Origin: Clostridiales bacterium
GTDB lineage: Bacteria > Bacillota > Clostridia > Christensenellales > CAG-138
Reading direction: 5' to 3'
DNA: 64,000 nt
Assembly (NCBI GenBank): GCA_004554165.1
Contig: SFNQ01000007.1
Coordinates: 3,066-67,065, forward strand
Below are positions 9,366 to 17,489 of this stretch, piece after piece. Each line of letters starts with the position of its first letter. Positions within the stretch are counted from its first letter, which is position 1. The notes below the pieces were generated by a model. The model saw only the letters and a program-made list of their open reading frames with translations. It was not told the origin of the DNA and ran no database searches. The translations under genes and the position numbers were made by a program.

Positions 9366-9395
9366 TTGACAAACCGGTACAGGACAGGATAAAAT
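9366..9395 (+). promoter_or_regulatory. promoter of the BMP-family importer operon
   Basis: TTGACA (9366-9371) and TAAAAT (9390-9395) are separated by 18 bases. The roughly 90-base leader contains a small CTTCCC/GGGAAG hairpin. I do not recognise a purine riboswitch in it. Confidence 0.7.
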
Positions 9396-9491
9396 ATTTC
9401 GTATATTTTCTGTTTCCATGAATTCGGTTGTGTCGCTCTTCCCCCTTCGGGAAGAACGAAATCATACAACAATAAAAATAGGAGGAAAAAA

Positions 9492-10763
9492 ATGAAAAAG
9501 ATTCTCACCCTCTTGTTGGTCATCGCGATGGTCTTCTCGCTGGTGGCCTGCGCCCAGGCGCCCGCGGTGGATGCTCCTGCGGTGGACGAACCCAAAACGG
9601 AGGAACCCGTAGTGGATGAGCCCAAGACGGAGGAACCCACGACCGAGGAACCTGCCGCCCTCAAGATCGGCGTTATCCTCGTGCATGATGAGAACTCCGG
9701 CTACGACATGGCGCACATCGAGGGCGTCGAGGCTGCAAAGAAGGCCCTCGGCCTGTCGGACGATCAGATCGTTTACAAGTACAACATTCCGGAAGATGAA
9801 AAGTGCTACGACACCGCCATCGACCTTGTGGAGCAGGGCTGCAACCTGATCTTCTCCGACAGCTACGGCCATCAGGCCTTCATGATGCAGGCTGCCCGCG
9901 AGGTGCCGGACGTCACCTTCATCGCCTGCACCGGCGACACCGCTGCGCTGGAAGAGCTTGACAATGTCGGCAACGTGTTCCCCTACACCTTCCAGAGCCG
10001 CTATGTTTCCGGCGTTGTTGCCGGCATGAAGCTCAAGGAGCTCATGGATGCGGGCAGCGTTACCGATCCGTATATCGGCTATGTGGGCGCTTATCCCTAT
10101 GCCGAGGTGGTTTCCGGCTACACGGCGTTCTTCCTGGGCATCCAGTCCATCGTGCCGGAAGCGCACATGGACGTGCAGTACACCAACTCCTGGTATGATC
10201 CCACCGCTGAGGCGGAAGCCGCCAACGCGCTGATCGCCCGCGGCTGCGTCATCATCGGCCAGCACGCCGACTCCACCGGCGCTCCCTCCGCTGTGCAGGC
10301 TGCGCAGGACGGCGGCAAGGTCGTCTACAGCGTTGGCTACAACATCGACATGCTCTCCGTTGCGCCCACCGCCGCGCTGACCAGCGCCCAGAACAACTGG
10401 GGCGCGCTCTACACCCCGCTCATCGAGATGGCGCTCAAGGGCGAGAAGCTGCCCGTGGACCTCTCTCTCGGCTATGCGAACGATGCGGTCATGATTTCCC
10501 CGATCGGCAACTGCCCCGAGGGAACGCAGGAGAAGGTTGACGAAGTCATCGCAGGGCTCAAGGACGGCTCTCTGGAGGTCTTTGATTGCGCTACCTTCAC
10601 CGTCAACGGCGAGCATCCCACCACCTACACCGCGCTTGATACCGACGGCGACTTCGTACCGGACACCGGCGAAGCCATCGACAACGGCATCTTCCACGAG
10701 TCCACGCTCCGCAGCGCGCCGTATTTTGCAATGCGCATCGACGGCATCACGGAACTGAACTAA
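9492..10763 (+). CDS. BMP-family substrate-binding lipoprotein of a nucleoside/purine ABC importer
   Basis: This 423-residue protein starts with a lipoprotein signal peptide (MKKILTLLLVIAMVFSLVAC, lipidated at C20). An acidic, proline-rich linker follows, with repeats of (V/D)DEPKTEEP up to about residue 56. The body is a Bmp/Med-type periplasmic-binding fold, with motifs such as KIGVILVHDENSGYD, NLIFSDSYGHQ, VGAYPYAEVVSGYT and VIIGQHADSTG. Proteins of this family bind nucleosides or purine bases at the outer face of the membrane. Three transporter genes follow, separated by a terminator that probably keeps the binding protein in excess. The ribosome site is AGGAGGAAAAAA. Confidence 0.9.
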   Translation: MKKILTLLLVIAMVFSLVACAQAPAVDAPAVDEPKTEEPVVDEPKTEEPTTEEPAALKIGVILVHDENSGYDMAHIEGVEAAKKALGLSDDQIVYKYNIPEDEKCYDTAIDLVEQGCNLIFSDSYGHQAFMMQAAREVPDVTFIACTGDTAALEELDNVGNVFPYTFQSRYVSGVVAGMKLKELMDAGSVTDPYIGYVGAYPYAEVVSGYTAFFLGIQSIVPEAHMDVQYTNSWYDPTAEAEAANALIARGCVIIGQHADSTGAPSAVQAAQDGGKVVYSVGYNIDMLSVAPTAALTSAQNNWGALYTPLIEMALKGEKLPVDLSLGYANDAVMISPIGNCPEGTQEKVDEVIAGLKDGSLEVFDCATFTVNGEHPTTYTALDTDGDFVPDTGEAIDNGIFHESTLRSAPYFAMRIDGITELN

Positions 10764-10780
10764 CCGGCAGAATAGGAACA

Positions 10781-10807
10781 GGGGAACGGTTTGCCCGTTC
10801 CCCTTTT
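10781..10807 (+). terminator. terminator after the substrate-binding lipoprotein
   Basis: A perfect 9-bp stem (GGGGAACGG / CCGTTCCCC) with a 5-base loop is followed by TTTT. It sits between the binding-protein gene and the ABC ATPase and could cause partial read-through. Confidence 0.85.
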
Positions 10808-10905
10808 CACGGGGCGTCCCAGCGGACGCAGGGATGGGGTTTTTGTTTGCGGCAGCAGCGCTGCGCTGAAATCAAACTGTTCTTTTAACCTGATCTATAC
10901 CAGCC

Positions 10906-10931
10906 ATTGTTTATCGGCTATTGTTTATAAT
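10906..10931 (+). promoter_or_regulatory. -10 element and ATTGTTTAT repeat before the ABC ATPase gene
   Basis: TATAAT at 10926-10931 has no good -35. ATTGTTTAT occurs twice (10906-10914 and 10920-10928), the second copy overlapping the -10. This looks like an activator- or repressor-dependent internal promoter. Confidence 0.4.
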
Positions 10932-10954
10932 CTTAGGCAGAAAGGGTCAATCTC

Positions 10955-12502
10955 GTGGAAGCAATGAAAGCAATCCAAATGATTGATATCGTAAAGACCT
11001 TCGGACCGGTCACGGCAAACGATAAGGTCTCTTTGGATATCATGCAGGGCGAGATTCTCTCGCTTCTTGGGGAAAACGGCAGCGGCAAGACGACGCTCAT
11101 GAACATGCTGGCAGGCATTTATTTTCCCGACAGCGGCAGGATTCTCATCAACGGAAAGGAAGTCACCATTCGTTCCCCCAAGGATGCGTTTGACCTGCAT
11201 ATCGGCATGATCCATCAGCATTTCAAGCTCGTGGACGTACTCACCGCCGCCGAGAACATTATTCTCGGGCTGAACGAGCACGCGCTTGTGGATCTCAAGG
11301 GGGTTCGGGCTGCGGTCAGAGAGATCTGCGACCGCTATGGCTTTGTGGTTGATCCCGATAAAAAGGTTTACGATATGTCCGTCTCGGAAAAGCAGACCCT
11401 TGAGATTGTCAAGGTACTCTACCGCGGCGCGGATATTCTGATATTGGACGAGCCTACGGCGGTTCTGACGCCGCAGGAGACGGCGAAACTCTTTGCCGTC
11501 ATGCGCAACATGCGGGCGGACGGCAAGTCCATCGTCATCATCACACACAAGCTCCATGAGGTGATGGAAATCTCCGACCGTGTGGCGGTGCTGCGCAAGG
11601 GCAAATACATCGGCGATCTCATGACAAGGGATACCAACCCACAGCAACTCACCGACATGATGGTGGGCCGTGCAGTGGCGCTCAATATTGACAGGCCGGA
11701 TCCGGTCAATCTGTCGGAGCGGCTTGTGGTGAAGAATCTGACCGTTGTGGACGGGGATGGCGTCAAGCGTCTGGATGGCGTGAACTTTACCGCCTATGGC
11801 GGGGAACTGCTGGGCATCGCGGGGATCTCCGGCAGCGGCCAGAAGGAACTGCTGGAGGCCATCGCCGGTCTGCAGCCCATCGAAGCGGGTTCCAGCATCC
11901 GCTATCTCCCGCCGGAAGACAAGGAGGCGGAGGAGCTGGTCGGAAAAACGCCGCAGGATATCAAGCGGCTTGGCGTCCGGCTGGCCTTTGTGCCGGAGGA
12001 CCGCCTTGGCATGGGCCTTGTGGGCAGCATGGACCTGTCGGACAATATGATGCTGCGTTCCTACAAGTCCGGAAAGCTCCCCTTTGCCGACAGGAAGCAC
12101 CCGCGCCAGCTGGCGGCGAAGGTGGTGGAGGAGCTGGAGGTTGTCACGCCCGGCCTGTCCACCCCGGTCAGAAGGCTTTCGGGCGGCAATGTGCAGAAGG
12201 TGCTGGTGGGCCGCGAAATCGCCGGCGCGCCGTCGCTTCTGATGACGGCCTACGCCGTGCGCGGCCTGGACATCAACACATCCTATACCATCTACCGCCT
12301 GCTCAATGAGCAGAAGCAGGCGGGCGCTGCGGTCATCTACGTTGGCGAGGATCTGGACGTGCTGCTCGAGCTGTGCGACCGCATTCTGGTGCTCTGCGCA
12401 GGCAGGGTCAGCGGTATCGTGGAGGGGCGCAAGACCACCAAGGAGGAGGTGGGTCTGCTGATGACCCATCTGGGACAGGAGGCAAACGCAAATGAAGCAT
12501 GA
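10955..12502 (+). CDS. nupA: nucleoside-type ABC importer, double ATP-binding protein
   Basis: This is a 515-residue tandem ATPase of the sugar/nucleoside (Carb-CUT2-like) importer type. The first half has Walker A GENGSGKTT, an atypical signature MSVSEKQTLEIV and Walker B ILILDEP. The second half has a degenerate Walker A (GISGSGQKE) but a canonical LSGGNVQK signature, as is common in this group, so one site is probably non-hydrolytic. The segment normally reading QPTRGLD is AYAVRGLD here. It powers the permeases encoded next, with which it overlaps by 11 bases. The start taken is GTG 10955, 8 bases after AAAGGG; ATG 10964 is a possible alternative. Confidence 0.88.
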   Translation: MEAMKAIQMIDIVKTFGPVTANDKVSLDIMQGEILSLLGENGSGKTTLMNMLAGIYFPDSGRILINGKEVTIRSPKDAFDLHIGMIHQHFKLVDVLTAAENIILGLNEHALVDLKGVRAAVREICDRYGFVVDPDKKVYDMSVSEKQTLEIVKVLYRGADILILDEPTAVLTPQETAKLFAVMRNMRADGKSIVIITHKLHEVMEISDRVAVLRKGKYIGDLMTRDTNPQQLTDMMVGRAVALNIDRPDPVNLSERLVVKNLTVVDGDGVKRLDGVNFTAYGGELLGIAGISGSGQKELLEAIAGLQPIEAGSSIRYLPPEDKEAEELVGKTPQDIKRLGVRLAFVPEDRLGMGLVGSMDLSDNMMLRSYKSGKLPFADRKHPRQLAAKVVEELEVVTPGLSTPVRRLSGGNVQKVLVGREIAGAPSLLMTAYAVRGLDINTSYTIYRLLNEQKQAGAAVIYVGEDLDVLLELCDRILVLCAGRVSGIVEGRKTTKEEVGLLMTHLGQEANANEA

Positions 12503-13604
12503 GGGAAGGGAACCCTTGATCCGTATCAGCAAACGCAACCGCGATGCGATGCCCCTGTGGCAATCCGTTCTGGTACGCATCATTGCAATTCTGATTTCGC
12601 TGTTGATCTGCGGAATTATCATTTACGCCATTGTCAAGCTGAACCCGGTCGAGGTTTACAAGGCCATGTTCGAGGGCGCGTTCAGCACCAGCAAGCGCCT
12701 GTGGGTGTTCATCCGCGATATGATGATGATGCTCTGCATCGGCGTCGGACTTGCGCCGGCGTTCAAGATGCGCTTCTGGAACCTTGGCGCGGAGGGACAG
12801 ATTCTGATTGGCGGCATCGCAACCGCAGCCTGCATGATCTATCTTGGCAAGGGGCAGGTGGCTCCCGCGCTGCTGATGATCATCATGTTCCTCGCAGCAG
12901 CCCTTTCGGGCGGCGTTTGGGGCGCGATTCCCGCCATATTCAAGGCCAGATGGAACACCAACGAGGTGCTCTTCACGTTGATGATGAACTATATCGCAAT
13001 TCAGCTGACCAGCTTCTTTGTTTCCAAATGGGAGAATCCCTTTGGCAGCAACGTGGTGGGCATCATCAACCCGCGAACCCGGATCGGCTGGTTTCCCGAG
13101 GTGCTGGGCCAGCAGTACCTGCTGAATCTCATCATTGTTCTGGTGCTGGCGATCGTGATGTTCCTGTACCTCAAGTACAGCAAGCAGGGCTTTGAAATCG
13201 CCGTTGTGGGCGAGAGCGAGAACACCGCGCGTTACGCGGCCATCAACGTACGCAGGGTGATCGTCCGCTCCATGGCCATTTCCGGCGCGGTCTGCGGCAT
13301 TGCCGGCTTTATCGCCGTGTCGGGCGCGGGCCATACGATTTCCACCAGCACGGCCGGCGGCCGGGGCTTTACGGCGGTTATCGTCGCCTGGCTTGCCAAG
13401 TTCAATACCTTCGTAATGATTCTCATTTCGGCGCTGATCGTGTTCCTTGAAAAGGGCGCCATTGAGATCGCATCGCGGTACAATCTGTCCGACTATGTGT
13501 CGAGCATGATTACGGGCATCATCCTGTTCTTCATTCTCGGCAGCGAATTCTTTGTCAATTATAAGGTAAGGTTCCGTGGAGGGAAAAAGGAGGAGCTGAA
13601 ATGA
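12492..13604 (+). CDS. nupB: nucleoside-type ABC importer permease (first subunit)
   Basis: This 370-residue membrane protein of the BPD_transp_2 family has about ten hydrophobic segments. Typical motifs are WNLGAEGQILIGGI and YAAINVRRVIVRSMAISGAVCGIAGF, the latter being the coupling-helix region. The charged N-terminus is cytoplasmic. The gene overlaps the ATPase gene by 11 bases and the next permease by 4 (ATGA), so the three are translationally coupled. It pairs with the following permease to form the channel. Confidence 0.9.
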   Translation: MKHEGREPLIRISKRNRDAMPLWQSVLVRIIAILISLLICGIIIYAIVKLNPVEVYKAMFEGAFSTSKRLWVFIRDMMMMLCIGVGLAPAFKMRFWNLGAEGQILIGGIATAACMIYLGKGQVAPALLMIIMFLAAALSGGVWGAIPAIFKARWNTNEVLFTLMMNYIAIQLTSFFVSKWENPFGSNVVGIINPRTRIGWFPEVLGQQYLLNLIIVLVLAIVMFLYLKYSKQGFEIAVVGESENTARYAAINVRRVIVRSMAISGAVCGIAGFIAVSGAGHTISTSTAGGRGFTAVIVAWLAKFNTFVMILISALIVFLEKGAIEIASRYNLSDYVSSMITGIILFFILGSEFFVNYKVRFRGGKKEELK

Positions 13605-14584
13605 CACAGATTGTATCTCTCTTTCAGGCTGCCATAGTTTTCGGAACGGTCATCCTCTTTGGCGCAATCGGCGAAATCCTCGCCGAAAAGGCGGGAAATC
13701 TGAACCTGGGCGTTCCCGGCATCATGTATCTGGGCGGCATTGCGGGTCTGATCGGCGTATTTTACTATGAGATGAACGCGGCGCAGCCAAGCCCGGTGCT
13801 CTGTCTCATCATCGCCCTTGTCTGCTCCGTTGCGGCGGCCATGCTGGGCGGCCTGATCTTCTCCTTCCTGACGATCTCGCTGCGGGCCAATCAGAACGTA
13901 ACCGGTCTTGCGCTGACCATCTTTGCGGGCGGCTTTGCAAACTTCTTTGGCGGCTCGCTCAACAAGCTGGCCGGCGGCGTCGGCCAGATTTCCGTCGCCA
14001 TCACCAGCGCCGCATTCCGGAGCGACATCCAGTTCACCAATTCCTGGGGCTATATTGACGACCTGTTCTTTGACTATGGCTTCCTCGTGTATGTCGCCAT
14101 TTTGATGGCCATTCTGCTCAACTGGTTCCTGAATCGGACGAGCATCGGCCTGAACCTGCGCGCCGTTGGCGAAAACCCTGCCACGGCGGATGCGGCGGGC
14201 ATCAACGTGACAAAGTACCAGTACCTTGCAACCTGCCTTGGCGCGGGCATTTCCGGCCTTGGCGGACTCTACTACGTCATGGATTACATGAAGGGTACCT
14301 GGGACAGCGCAGGCGCCATCGAGGGACTTGGCTGGCTGGCTGTGGCGCTGGTTATCTTTGCTTCGTGGAAGCCGATTCGCGCGATTTGGGGCGCGTATCT
14401 CTTCGGCCTGCTTTCCTGGGCCTATTTCTACATCCCCGGCCTGACGCGCAGCTCGCAGGAAATCTTCAAGATGCTGCCGTATGTGGTGACGATCATGGTG
14501 CTGCTGGTGGTCTCGTTCCGCCGCAGCCGCGACAACCAGCCTCCGGCGCATCTGGGCCTGCCCTACTTCCGCGAGGATCGCTGA
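13601..14584 (+). CDS. nupC: nucleoside-type ABC importer permease (second subunit)
   Basis: This 327-residue polytopic membrane protein has the motifs GAIGEILAEKAGNLNLGVPG near the N-terminus and GLNLRAVGENPATADAAGINV, the conserved cytoplasmic coupling loop of BMP-linked permeases. It forms the heterodimeric channel with the preceding subunit. A strong hairpin (14605-14645) ends the operon. Confidence 0.9.
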   Translation: MTQIVSLFQAAIVFGTVILFGAIGEILAEKAGNLNLGVPGIMYLGGIAGLIGVFYYEMNAAQPSPVLCLIIALVCSVAAAMLGGLIFSFLTISLRANQNVTGLALTIFAGGFANFFGGSLNKLAGGVGQISVAITSAAFRSDIQFTNSWGYIDDLFFDYGFLVYVAILMAILLNWFLNRTSIGLNLRAVGENPATADAAGINVTKYQYLATCLGAGISGLGGLYYVMDYMKGTWDSAGAIEGLGWLAVALVIFASWKPIRAIWGAYLFGLLSWAYFYIPGLTRSSQEIFKMLPYVVTIMVLLVVSFRRSRDNQPPAHLGLPYFREDR

Positions 14585-14604
14585 AAAGGGAACGGAACGA
14601 AAAA

Positions 14605-14649
14605 AACAGCGTATTATGGCCGCTCCAACCGGGGCGGCCGCTGTTATTG
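14605..14649 (+). terminator. terminator of the nucleoside importer operon
   Basis: Nested complementary arms (AACAGC/GCTGTT outside, GGCCGCTCC/GGGGCGGCC inside, loop AACC) are followed by ATTGC. It is GC-rich with a short T run. Confidence 0.7.
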
Positions 14650-14713
14650 CTAAAAAATCATAAGACAACAAAAATATATTTTGGATATTTGCTGGTTTTC
14701 CCCTGTGATACGG

Positions 14714-14742
14714 TTGAATTGTGGAAGGAACAGGGATATAAT
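14714..14742 (+). promoter_or_regulatory. promoter of serC-serA
   Basis: TTGAAT (14714-14719) and TATAAT (14737-14742) are separated by 17 bases, about 50 bases upstream of the serC ATG. Confidence 0.85.
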
Positions 14743-14795
14743 GGAGACAAGTTCTCGCGGCAGTCCGCCGCAAATAAAACAAGGAGCGATACGAA

Positions 14796-15887
14796 ATGGA
14801 ATACGGCCGGATTTTTAATTTTTCCGCAGGCCCTGCGACCATGCCTGTGGAAGTGCTGGAAGAAGTTGCAGCAGAGGTACTCAACTATCGTGGCAGCGGC
14901 ATGGGCGTCATGGAGATGTCCCACCGTTCCAAGGTCTTTCAGACGATCATTGATGAAGCGGAAGCGGATCTCCGGGAGCTGATGGGGATTCCGGAGAACT
15001 ACAAGGTGCTGTTCATTCAGGGCGGCGCCACGCTACAGTTCGCCATGATCCCGATGAATCTGATGAAAAACGGCGTTGCGGACTATATCGTGACCGGCGC
15101 CTGGTCCAAAAAGGCCTACAGCGAGGCCAAAAAATACGGCAGGGTGAACCTGCTTGCCACCAGCGAGGACCGCAATTACAGCTATATTCCCGATTGCTCC
15201 GATCTGCCCGTAGATCCGGAGGCGGATTATGTGTACATCTGCGAGAACGAGACGATTCACGGAACCACCTATCAGACGCTTCCCAACACCAAGGGCAAGG
15301 TGCTGGTGTCCGATCAGTCCAGCATGTTCCTCTCTCGTCCCTGCAATGTATCCGACTATGGCATGATCTATGCCGGCGTGCAGAAAAACGTCGGTCCGGC
15401 GGGCATGGTGGTGGTCATCATCCGTGAGGATCTCATCCGCACGGATCTCGATGAAAAGATTCCCACCTACCTGCGCTACTCGATTCATGCAGACAACGGC
15501 TCCATGTACAATACGCCGAACTGCTGGGCCATCTATGTCTGCGGCAAGGTCTTCAAATACCTCAAAAAGATTGGCGGGCTTTCCGAGATGGCGCGCCGCA
15601 ACGAGGAAAAGGCCAAAATACTCTATGATTTCCTGGACGAGAGCAAACTGTTCCACGGTACGGTGGATAAAGAGGTCCGCTCGCTGATGAACATTCCCTT
15701 TGTGACCGGCGATAAGGAGAAGGACGCGGCCGTGGTTGCGGCGACCAAGGCGGCGGGCTTTGAAAACCTCAAGGGGCACAAGAGCGTCGGCGGCCTGCGC
15801 GCCTCCACCTATAACGCCATGCCCAGGGAGGGCGTGGAAGCGCTTGTGAACTTCCTGCGCCAGTATGAAGCAGAGCATCAGGCATAA
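14796..15887 (+). CDS. serC: phosphoserine aminotransferase
   Basis: This 363-residue class V aminotransferase converts 3-phosphohydroxypyruvate and glutamate to phosphoserine in serine biosynthesis. The N-terminus (FNFSAGPATMP) and SHRS, FIQGGAT and SDQSSMFLSRP match SerC. The PLP lysine is in YAGVQKNVGPAG. Length is normal for the family. It is followed 20 bases later by serA, the preceding enzyme in the pathway. Confidence 0.95.
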   Translation: MEYGRIFNFSAGPATMPVEVLEEVAAEVLNYRGSGMGVMEMSHRSKVFQTIIDEAEADLRELMGIPENYKVLFIQGGATLQFAMIPMNLMKNGVADYIVTGAWSKKAYSEAKKYGRVNLLATSEDRNYSYIPDCSDLPVDPEADYVYICENETIHGTTYQTLPNTKGKVLVSDQSSMFLSRPCNVSDYGMIYAGVQKNVGPAGMVVVIIREDLIRTDLDEKIPTYLRYSIHADNGSMYNTPNCWAIYVCGKVFKYLKKIGGLSEMARRNEEKAKILYDFLDESKLFHGTVDKEVRSLMNIPFVTGDKEKDAAVVAATKAAGFENLKGHKSVGGLRASTYNAMPREGVEALVNFLRQYEAEHQA

Positions 15888-15907
15888 GCAAGAAAGGAGA
15901 ACAGAGC

Positions 15908-16822
15908 ATGATTAAGATTCTGGCATCCGACGGAATGGAAAAGGGCGCGATCGCCGCGCTGGAAGCCAAGGGCTGCGAGGTAACCTGCGAGTTTTTTGAG
16001 CCGGAGGCGCTCAAGGCTGCGGTCAAGGAGTACGACGTGCTGGTGGTGCGCAGCGCAACAAAGGTGCGTGAGCCGCACATCGATGCGGCGCTTGAAACCG
16101 GAAAGCTCCAGCTCATCATCCGCGGCGGCGTGGGCGTGGACAATATCGACGTCAAGTATGCCGAGGAGAAGGGCATTGCCGTGCGCAATACGCCCAAGGC
16201 AAGTTCCGACGCCGTGGCAGAGCTGGCGCTGGCGCACATGTTCTCCGTGGCGCGCTTTGTCTCCCTTGCAGGGCATACCATGCGCGAGGGCAAGTGGGAG
16301 AAGAAGGCGTACAAGGGCATTGAGCTGACCGGCCGCACGGTGGGTATCGTAGGCTATGGCCGTATCGGTCAGGCGCTGGGCCGCCGCTGCCAGGCGCTGG
16401 GCATGAAGGTCCTCGCTTATGATATCTATCAGAATAAGGAACTCGAGTGCGATACCATGCGCTATGTTGAGATGGATGAGCTGCTTGCAAATTCTGACAT
16501 CATCTCGCTGCACGTTCCGTCCCTGCCGGGCCAGCCGCTGGTCAATGCGGAAACCATCGCGAAGATGAAGGACGGCGTGATCCTCATCAACACCTCCCGC
16601 GGCACCAACGTGGACGAGGCGGCGCTCATCGCGGCCCTGGATTCCGGCAAGGTCTACGGCGCGGGGCTTGATGTATTCGCGGAGGAACCCGCAAAGAACG
16701 AGGCGCTCTACGCCCATCCGCGGGTATCCTGCACACCGCATATCGGCGCGTCCACCGTGGAGGCACAAAAGCGGATTGGCGCTGAGATCGTCAGCATCAT
16801 TTCGGAAAAGTTCGGCCTGTAA
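15908..16822 (+). CDS. serA: D-3-phosphoglycerate dehydrogenase, short form
   Basis: This 304-residue D-2-hydroxyacid dehydrogenase contains the NAD-binding motif GIVGYGRIGQALG, the arginine-containing NTSRGTNVDEAAL and the catalytic histidine in PHIGAST. It oxidises 3-phosphoglycerate at the start of serine synthesis. It lacks the C-terminal ACT/allosteric domains of long SerA proteins, so serine feedback through ACT is not expected. The operon with serC supports the assignment over other 2-hydroxyacid dehydrogenases. Confidence 0.92.
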   Translation: MIKILASDGMEKGAIAALEAKGCEVTCEFFEPEALKAAVKEYDVLVVRSATKVREPHIDAALETGKLQLIIRGGVGVDNIDVKYAEEKGIAVRNTPKASSDAVAELALAHMFSVARFVSLAGHTMREGKWEKKAYKGIELTGRTVGIVGYGRIGQALGRRCQALGMKVLAYDIYQNKELECDTMRYVEMDELLANSDIISLHVPSLPGQPLVNAETIAKMKDGVILINTSRGTNVDEAALIAALDSGKVYGAGLDVFAEEPAKNEALYAHPRVSCTPHIGASTVEAQKRIGAEIVSIISEKFGL

Positions 16823-16853
16823 TCCGGGAGACGACACAATACCACACGCAACC

Positions 16854-16878
16854 GGGACGGAGGCTCGCCCTCCGTCCC
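16854..16878 (+). terminator. hairpin after serA
   Basis: A 10-bp stem (GGGACGGAGG / CCTCCGTCCC) with a 5-base loop lies 32 bases past the serA stop. It has no T tract, so termination efficiency is uncertain. Confidence 0.6.
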
Positions 16879-17163
16879 GCTGTGTGCCGAAAGCGGGGCC
16901 TGAGGCCGCGCTTTTCCTTTTTGGCCTTGCCTTCGCGGCCTGTAGGGCGGTCCTGCGGGGAAGAGCGCCGCAAGGCAGTAAGTTCCCATGGCGTCGTCCG
17001 TTTCCGGGCGTGAGCCCCTGCTGCCGGAACGGGGGCCTCCACGGCCGCCTCAGGCTCCGGCAGACTCCGCGCCGACTGCGCATCGTTCGCCCCAGTCCCG
17101 GTTTTTGCATGCCGGAGGAAAGGGGCGGGTCTGCGGGCCGGAAAATCGGAATTGTCACAGAAA

Positions 17164-17210
17164 CCACAATATGTTGTGTCTTGCAATAGAACGCTTACTA
17201 TCTATTGTGG
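17164..17210. promoter_or_regulatory. pair of NrdR boxes
   Basis: CCACAATATGTTGTGT (17164-17179) and TTACTATCTATTGTGG (17195-17210) both match the NrdR consensus acaCwAtATaTwgtgt closely. They start 31 bases apart, i.e. about three helical turns, which is the usual arrangement for the zinc-finger/ATP-cone repressor NrdR. They lie about 280 bases upstream of nrdD. Confidence 0.75.
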
Positions 17211-17359
17211 AAAATTACGAAAAATTATGAAATCTTTATAAACAAAACTCATAAGAATTCATTTCATGCAGCGCTGCCATGCAATTCGAAAAAATATCTG
17301 TAATTGCGAAAAGAACAGAAAAGGCCGCATTGCCGAGCTTTTTATGAAAAGGTTGCTGC

Positions 17360-17390
17360 TTGTCCACAGATTATCCACTGCATATCCACA
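17360..17390 (+). promoter_or_regulatory. three DnaA-box-like 9-mers in helical phase
   Basis: TTGTCCACA (17360-17368), TTATCCACT (17371-17379) and ATATCCACA (17382-17390) each differ from the DnaA box TTATCCACA by one or two bases. They start exactly 11 bases apart in the same orientation, 35 bases upstream of the nrdD -35 element. Confidence 0.7.
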
Positions 17391-17424
17391 GCGAATATCA
17401 AAATATGGTATGCATAAGCAGGCA

Positions 17425-17453
17425 TTGACACAACATCTTGTATCCTGTAAACT
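17425..17453 (+). promoter_or_regulatory. promoter of nrdD-nrdG, with a possible third NrdR box
   Basis: TTGACA (17425-17430) and TAAACT (17448-17453) are separated by 17 bases. ACACAACATCTTGTAT at 17428-17443, spanning the -35 end and spacer, also resembles an NrdR box, so a repressor could block RNA polymerase directly. Confidence 0.75.
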
Positions 17454-17489
17454 ATCCCATGCACAGTGAATTCAGGGGAGGAAGTTTCC

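Larger units (their letters stand above)
16823..17489. other. long regulatory intergenic region before nrdD
   Basis: About 670 bases without a credible gene. The left half is GC-rich and holds the serA terminator (16854-16878). The right half, from about 17155, is AT-rich and holds NrdR-like boxes, DnaA-box-like 9-mers and the nrdD promoter, listed separately. Confidence 0.7.

Noticed and set aside
9396..9491. purine riboswitch in the leader of the BMP-family operon
   Set aside because: The leader contains CGTATA by chance but lacks the paired loops and conserved core of the purine aptamer.
17360..17390. replication origin
   Set aside because: Three DnaA-like boxes are present, but there is no dnaA, dnaN or rnpA/rpmH neighbourhood, so a promoter-control role is more likely than oriC.
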